Source: Manis javanica
Lineage: Eukaryota; Chordata; Mammalia; Pholidota; Manidae
Assembly: GCF_040802235.1 (NCBI RefSeq)
Contig: NC_133161.1
Coordinates: forward strand, 46,055,001-46,119,000
DNA length: 64,000 nt
Direction of reading: 5' to 3'
Part shown: positions 58,438-64,000 of the stretch, piece by piece
Position numbering within the stretch: the first letter of the stretch is position 1
Layout of the letters: each line of letters starts with the position of its first letter
The notes under the pieces: model-generated
The model's input: only the letters and a program-made list of their open reading frames with translations
What the model was told of the DNA's origin: nothing
Database searches by the model: none
Made by a program: the position numbers and the translations under genes

Positions 58438-59334
58438 ATCATTTTTGTTTTTGTTTGTTTGGCTTAAATTCTAAAATGCTCTCATATCTTAAGGGGGTAT
58501 GTGAGTCCTGGTGATATATGTCTTTTTCTGAAATATACAATGCCTCCATGTTTCACCGTTTCTTTCCAAAAAAAAGATGAAAAGCTTTGATAATGTGGTC
58601 AGTACATTTGTAGTATACATTTGATGATGGAGTCAGTGATAATGTACTCAGAGAATGTAGTTATTCTTTTTTTAAAAAAGATACTCATTTGTACTTGACG
58701 TAGGAATGTCATGAAAAGATGGTAGCCCAATGGTACAAGCTTATATCCCTAGACACAAATGAGGCACAATATCGTTGATTCAAATTCTACAAAATGGATC
58801 ACATGCATTCATTTGGGCTTTCTCACTAAGTGGTTACTGGTGGCTTAGGTTATGTTCATTAACAATACATCAAAAGAAATCATTTAATATAGACCTGAAA
58901 AGGAGCTAAATACTCAGAAGCAACCCTGCCAATCCACAGATGAGAAATTTAAGATGCAAATACCTTACATGAGTTGCCAGTTAACTGAAGCAGAGATGCA
59001 TTTAGGGGTCAAATTTCCTGACTTCTGCTCTGGATATGCCTGCTATAATTTATTTTCCTTTGTTTAAGAGGCTTGTGCTCTTTTGGAATGACCAGATGCA
59101 CACACAGCAAGCAAAGGAATAAGGTAGTGTCTACTAAAATACTAAAGTATTACATTTGAGGTAGACATACTGGAAATTTTGAGAAGATAGCTATTCCATT
59201 GGTTGGCATAGTCTAGGAAGAAAATAGTAATAATAGCAGTAGTAGTAAAAATAACAAATAGCTAATATTTATAATTACATCCCCAGTACCTAGTGGTCTG
59301 TATGTAATAGGCACTCAACAAATGTTTGTAGAAT
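58438..59334. other. Intronic DNA, little recognised
   Basis: A MIR-like fragment may lie at 58930-59030 ('gccaatccacagatgagaaa'). The rest shows no gene or named repeat. Confidence 0.4.
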
Positions 59335-59520
59335 TTAAATTTTGTACCAGGCATTGTGTTTTACACACACATTAGCTCATTTGATCTTCAGAGCATGATT
59401 ATTATTCCATTTTACAGATGAGAAAAACTGACGCCCAGAGAAATTACATATTTTGCCCAGGGCCATTTAAAACCTGTCTCTGCTGACTCCAGAGCCAAAG
59501 GTGTGAATCACTGTGCTATG
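59270..59520 (+). repeat. L2 tail followed by MIR element
   Basis: 59270-59330 has 'aggcactcaacaaatgtttg'. 59335-59520 has 'caggcattgtgttttacaca', 'cattttacagatgagaaaaa' and 'gactccagagccaaaggtgt', a clear MIR. Confidence 0.75.
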
Positions 59521-61399
59521 AGACCAGCTCTAGACTTGAGGGTGTTGGGTAAGATTTGGGTAAATAGAAAAGGACCTATGTGTACTGAGGGAGGAAAACA
59601 GCTTAAACAAAGGCATTAAGTGAAAGTGACAATAGTATGTCTCTATCATACATCTGGTAGAACCAAGTGAAAAAGAATATGGAGAAATTCATCTCAGAGG
59701 TTGTCCCCATCCCTCCCATTCCTGTATGTGTTGCCCATGAGCATATCCCTGTGACAATCATCAGCAGTAGCAAAGAAAGATTCTCTGGGAGGTAGTTTCA
59801 TCCTCTGTCCTTCTGTGCGAAGTCTGATAGATCACCGTCTCATGAGTGACAACATTTAAAATAGTAAATGTGATATAATGTCATTTCCTAAAGTTTTGTT
59901 ACACAAAATCTTTGAATGGAATTTTAAGTGGCTGAACCAAAATCTGGTACATCTGGGTATTCAAATGCGGCCCTGATAACATAATTAAGGATAATTGTAT
60001 TCATCCGCTTTACTGAAAGTTCAGGAAGCTCTGGACAGATGGTCAGCTTGTTCTCCTAAGTCCCTTTTGTTTACTGAGTCTGTCAAAACCTTAGGAATGT
60101 GGGTCTTAATATCACAACGGAACATTTTTGAGATCAACAGTAATTCACAGAAAGACAAGGGAAATTTTAGTTTTTTTAATCCCTAATTAGCTGGCTTGGT
60201 TTTATGTAACTGCATGTCTACTTTTTCTGCAGCTGGAATAAACCCTTCTGCTCTGAAACAAAATTAATACAGGAGGCAAAATTTAACATGTTTACAAATA
60301 CTGCATTTTTACAAACTTTAAAGAATAATTTTCCAAAGGGCTTAATTTATGATTCCTTATGGTCTGGTAGTTCCTTGTTACTGATGATGACCTGAGTCTT
60401 TGCAAATCTCAAGTGCACCCTGACTAGCTGGCTCAAGGCCCTCTTTGGTCACCCTCCAATCTTTTGGAAAGTGTTAATATCACAACCACAGTAAATAATG
60501 AGGAGGAAGTGAAGTCACTTCAAAGAAAACGGTTTTCCTTTTCTTAGCTGTTTTGAACATTTATATTGTGAGTCATGGTTCCAGGAAGAAAGAAACTCCT
60601 ACATCTTGGGAGTTTGTTTTCCACACATTCCATTAATAGGTTCTAGAAGGATGAACACAACATTTGAAAATATTAAAAAGTCATTTTAGTTGAAAGAACT
60701 TCTAATTATTTTTCTGAGACTTGATTAAAGGAAATTAAACATTTGAAACAGGGAGAAACATGTTTTTGCGGGCCAGAGAAAAGATCATCGAAATTTCTTA
60801 AGATGTTGATGAGGCCTACTTTCCTTAGCAGGTTTTTGTAGAAAGAAACTAATCCCAGTGCATTGTCAGTGTGCCAGGTTTTAGTTGATTCATTCATTTA
60901 TCCATTCATTAACATTCATTCATCAAAAAGTATGTATGAAATGTCTTTAAGTATGTGTGAAAATCAGCCTGCCATGTCCTGTTGGGTACAAAGATAAACA
61001 AGATAAATTCTCTGCTTTCCAGTAGCTCCTGATCTAGAAGGGAAGGTAGAAAATGGACCTGAGTGAGTACAAGGTAGCCAAGAAAGTACTTTGGAATCCT
61101 CAGAAAGTTGCCCTGGGTGAACATCTGAGATGTGTTCAAAGCAGGCCAGCAGACCCTGTGGTCGGTCTCTGCGAGATAGATTGATCCAATCATTCCCCTC
61201 CTATATTCCATTCCCTCCAGCTCCTTTCTATTATAGTTTATCTTTTTCTCATTCTCTTTTGGCCTTTCTCATTTTCCTCTGACTTCTTTCTCGAACCCTC
61301 TACTGCCCACTCACTTCTCTGTGATTTACATTTCCCTCATTCCCAACCCCTCCATCTTCAGCTCACTACTCTCCTTTTTTGCGGGGAGGGAGGAATCTC
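59521..61399. other. Intronic DNA, nothing recognised
   Basis: No gene, RNA or named repeat recognised. The 100-codon minus frame at 60909-61211 has no known domain. Confidence 0.4.
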
Positions 61400-61740
61400 T
61401 GATTTTGAGAAGATTAATATTTTTGTGAAGAATACTTCAAAAGTGTTGTAGGTACAAACTTCCAGTTATAAAGGAAGTAAGTCATGCAGAGGTAATGTAC
61501 AGAATGGTGACTCTGGTTAACACGCTATTGCATCTTTGAAAGCTGCTAAGAAAATAGATTTTCAAAGTTCTTATCACAAGAAAAATATTCTGTAACTCTG
61601 TGGTAATGGATGTTAACTGGACTTATTGGGGTGACCATTTCCTAATATATATATAAATATCGAATCATGTACTGATGTACTAAACCAATATAATGTTATA
61701 TGCCTATTATATCTCAAATGGCCCCCGCAAAGTGTTTTAA
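61400..61740 (+). repeat. Old LINE-1 3' end (L1MA/L1MB-like)
   Basis: 'gtacaaacttccagttataa', 'atgtacagaatggtgactct', 'aaagctgctaagaaaataga' and 'tatgcctattatatctcaaa' match the L1M 3'UTR in order. Confidence 0.8.
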
Positions 61741-63450
61741 AGGCTTCTCAACTCTGGAGGGTGGCCCTTCTTTGCGCTAATTGAAAGCAGAAGCAAAGAA
61801 GGGGAGAAGGAAGCAACAGTGCCTGTTGGAGGGCAGTGTGTGGGTGGCAGGAGGGCTGGCACACACCACTTCCCCTGAAACATCTCCCTTTTCCTTTCTC
61901 TCTTTTTCCTTTGCCTTTTTCTGGTGGAGAGGCCTGGGTCTCACTGGGTAGAGAGAGGCAGGAGCTAGAGGAGTTGGCTCAGATAAGCAATCCTCCCTGG
62001 GGGAGCTGCACTGAGCAGGGAAAAGGCAGTTTGCTGGGCCGCACAGGGGGTGGCTCAGGAGCTAATGCTGATCATGCCTCCCTCTGTCTGAGCCCTCTGC
62101 TTTCTGTCTGGCCCTAATGCTAAGGGCTCATATGCATTTTTTCATTTGATCCTGACACAGAGCCCCAGGAGGGGGGATCAGTATCCCCATTTGCACAAAA
62201 GGAATAGAGGCTCAGAGAGATGAACTTGCTAGGGAGCCTTGTCAGGATTGCAAACCCAGGTCTGCCCTGTCTGGAAACCCGTGCTCTTCCTGTTGTGCTA
62301 GCCTAGCAGCACCCACCTGGAAACTGCCCACTGAGACCTTTCCTTTGTCCCCGCCACCTCCTCCACTCCCAGGTTCCCCTGCACCTAATCATTTGCAGGT
62401 AACCATAGCTATGCTCCCTACAAGCCAGCTTCTTTTCTATGGGTTTCACAAGCAGACTCTTATTCCTGTTGATCCAGAAGGTTGCCCACCTTTTGTAGAT
62501 GAGAAACTGAGGCACAGAGGGATGAAATGACTTCTCAAAGCTTCACAGAAATAGCACTAGGATCAACAAAGTACTAGGGAAAAGGATCCGTGCTTTCCCT
62601 TTGGGGAGATTCATTTTAGAAGGGGAGCATGTAGTCCCAAAGCAGTGGTGTGCTGGTAATAGGTGAGCAAGCAGCTCTGGGGATCAGGGCCTGATTTGTA
62701 GCACTGCTCCCTGACTGTAAATGTTCTCATCGTGGCTTACAGCACCCTCTCAGTGATGTTGAGGAATGCCACGTTGGGAGCAGATGCTAGCAATCGGCAC
62801 CCACTCCAGACTGTGGGCTTCGGCACCCCACTGAAGGCATCTTTAGTTAGTGACATGTGTGATGGATCAAGCTTCCTCACCTACTTTTCTCTACCAGTCT
62901 CCAACTTACTATGTCTCAGAATTAAATAACTTTTCTTGAATGAGTAGCTTTGATTGGGGACACTTGCTTTGTCACCGCTAACAGACTCTTCTTCGTCCAG
63001 ATTCTCTTTCTACTTCCCCACCACTCCCTGCTCCTTATTTGCTGTTCCTTCTCCATTTCTTTCCTACTCACTGCTTTATCCTGCCCTGGCCTGCCACGTG
63101 GCTCAATGTGAACACCTTGGTTTACCTTTTAGGGTGGAGCTGAGGATAGGTGATTTTCTTCTTAAAAAAATTCTTATTCTATAGCACATAAACTATATTT
63201 GGGGACTGAAGCAAAAAAAAAAAAAAAAGCTTAAAAATGTCACTTGTTTTTGGCTAAGTTGTAAATGTTGAATACATGGAATTGACCAGGCAGGCTGGAA
63301 TTTGCTGCATAAGTGCTCTCATGCCAGTCACTTTGCAGCCTCTTTGATCACTCCATCTCAGACCTGGCCCCTGGGAGAAGTCTGGCCGGGATAGAGATGG
63401 CTAATGCTGCGTTATTTCTCTAATCCTTGGGTAAATTTTTCCCCCACTAG
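61741..63450. other. Intronic DNA with MIR elements
   Basis: MIR at 62115-62310 (see own entry) and a MIR fragment at 62480-62560 ('gatgagaaactgaggcacag'). An 18-base A-run lies at 63211-63228. Otherwise nothing recognised. Confidence 0.45.
62115..62310 (+). repeat. MIR element
   Basis: 'gtatccccatttgcacaaaa', 'gaggctcagagagatgaact' and 'caaacccaggtctgccctgt' form a MIR. Confidence 0.8.
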
Positions 63451-63569
63451 GAAAACACCTGAGCCTGGTTGCTCTTTTCCCGGGATGGAACAGGAAGAGT
63501 TTCACTGGCTACCTCACTGTGAATAAGACTTACAACAGTAACCTTTTCTTCTGGTTCTTCCCTGCTCAG
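63451..63569 (+). CDS. CPVL: CPVL, second recognisable coding exon
   Basis: This exon encodes the N-terminal edge of the S10 carboxypeptidase fold. Frame from 63453 reads KHLSLVALFPGWNRKSFTGY, then LTVNKTYNSNLFFWFFPAQ. The second part matches the human protein as recalled without a difference (LTVNKTYNSNLFFWFFPAQ). The exon is bounded by a polypyrimidine acceptor (tttttcccccactag) and a donor (cag/gtaggc). It begins with the last two bases of the Gly codon split across the intron and ends in phase 0. Asn in NKT is a conserved glycosylation site of CPVL. No stop or frameshift is present. The catalytic Ser/Asp/His residues lie in downstream exons outside the window. The strong conservation argues that the gene is still under selection. 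Confidence 0.93.
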
Positions 63570-64000
63570 GTAGGCCTGTGACAGCATCCTCACAGGACCC
63601 TGACCCTCAAGAGCTGACTTTGCTGCCCCAGCTGGAAGTGTTGGCCTACAAACAAGCCTATGGTTTGGTGTTGTTTGTTAATCTTTTAGATTTTGTTTTC
63701 TAATAATAAGTGCCGATGACTCTGTAAGATGTTCCTGTTTATATGCAGGAAACAAATGTTCGCAGGAAAGGACCAACTTTTGAATTCCTTTCAGCCTTAT
63801 TCAGAATATTAATACTACTACCTTCTTCCTGCCATGGTCATCTTCCTAGCTTTTTGTTATTGTTTTCTTCTAAAAATACCTGCCATGGGGATAGGTGGTG
63901 AGGAGCCAAAGGAAGAGACAGGGCGATTCCTGCAGTTCATAGGTAATGCACATTTAAGCACGTCTGTGTTTAGATGGTGGTCTTGAATGGCTGCTCTGTC
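63570..64000 (+). other. CPVL: Start of the next CPVL intron
   Basis: Intronic sequence after the donor at 63570. No exon was recognised before the window ends. Confidence 0.7.

Larger units (their letters stand above)
48460..63450 (+). other. CPVL: CPVL intron (~15 kb)
   Basis: The intron runs from donor gtaagt at 48460 to acceptor tttttcccccactag ending at 63450. It contains MIR elements, an antisense retroposed ERV segment (49901-51727), an antisense full-length LINE-1 (51728-58437) and an old sense-oriented L1 3' end. The L1-containing block accounts for more than half its length. No further exon was recognised inside it. Confidence 0.75.

Noticed and set aside
57806..58474. 222-codon plus-strand open frame in the L1 5'UTR
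   Set aside because: It spans tandem GC-rich 5'UTR units on the antisense strand of the L1; its repeated peptide simply reflects the 209-bp DNA repeat.
1..64000. CRISPR array, prokaryotic operon features, tRNA or rRNA genes
   Set aside because: No regularly spaced repeats of that kind, no cloverleaf or rRNA sequence recognised; the DNA is clearly mammalian nuclear.

Overview
The window is nuclear DNA from a placental mammal: AT-rich, dominated by decayed interspersed repeats (LINE-1, LINE-2, MIR, MER5-type DNA transposons, MLT1 and other ERVL-type LTRs), with short exons separated by long introns. I see no primate Alu, rodent B1/B2, carnivore tRNA SINE, ruminant BovA/BovB or horse ERE copies. 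The youngest repeats are one LINE-1 family and a class II (betaretrovirus-like) endogenous retrovirus (ERV). That fits a lineage without an active young SINE; pangolin is my best guess, at low confidence.

Layout. 1-31 kb: non-coding, old repeats, one 5'-truncated L1 with a target-site duplication (15.5-16.4 kb), an ERV1-like solo LTR (20.7-21.1 kb), the first betaretrovirus-like ERV relic (23.9-25.7 kb, minus strand) and three co-oriented MLT1-type LTRs (25.9-28.0 kb). 31.1-31.6 kb: a CpG island, probably a promoter. 32-48 kb: non-coding, with L2, MIR and a second 5'-truncated L1 (42.9-44.3 kb). 48.27-63.57 kb: two coding exons of CPVL (serine carboxypeptidase, plus strand), separated by a ~15 kb intron. 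That intron holds, antisense to CPVL, a retroposed ERV segment (49.9-51.7 kb) and a full-length LINE-1 (51.7-58.4 kb).

The only host protein-coding gene I can support is CPVL, and it continues past the right edge. Its annotated-type start ATG is absent: the position is CTG, and the nearby second Met is Arg. The LINE-1 has an intact ORF1, but its ORF2 is broken by two nonsense codons and a 5-bp duplication. The most interesting signal is in the two ERV copies. Both carry, between env and the 3' end, a 63-bp element whose sequence and foldback closely resemble one half of the type D retrovirus constitutive transport element (CTE), the RNA signal that recruits the cellular mRNA exporter NXF1/TAP. 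Secondary signals are hendecad-repeat expansion in ORF1, 209-bp composite monomers in the L1 5'UTR, and a poly(A)-only micro-insertion.

All repeat-family names come from memory of consensus features; no library search was run.
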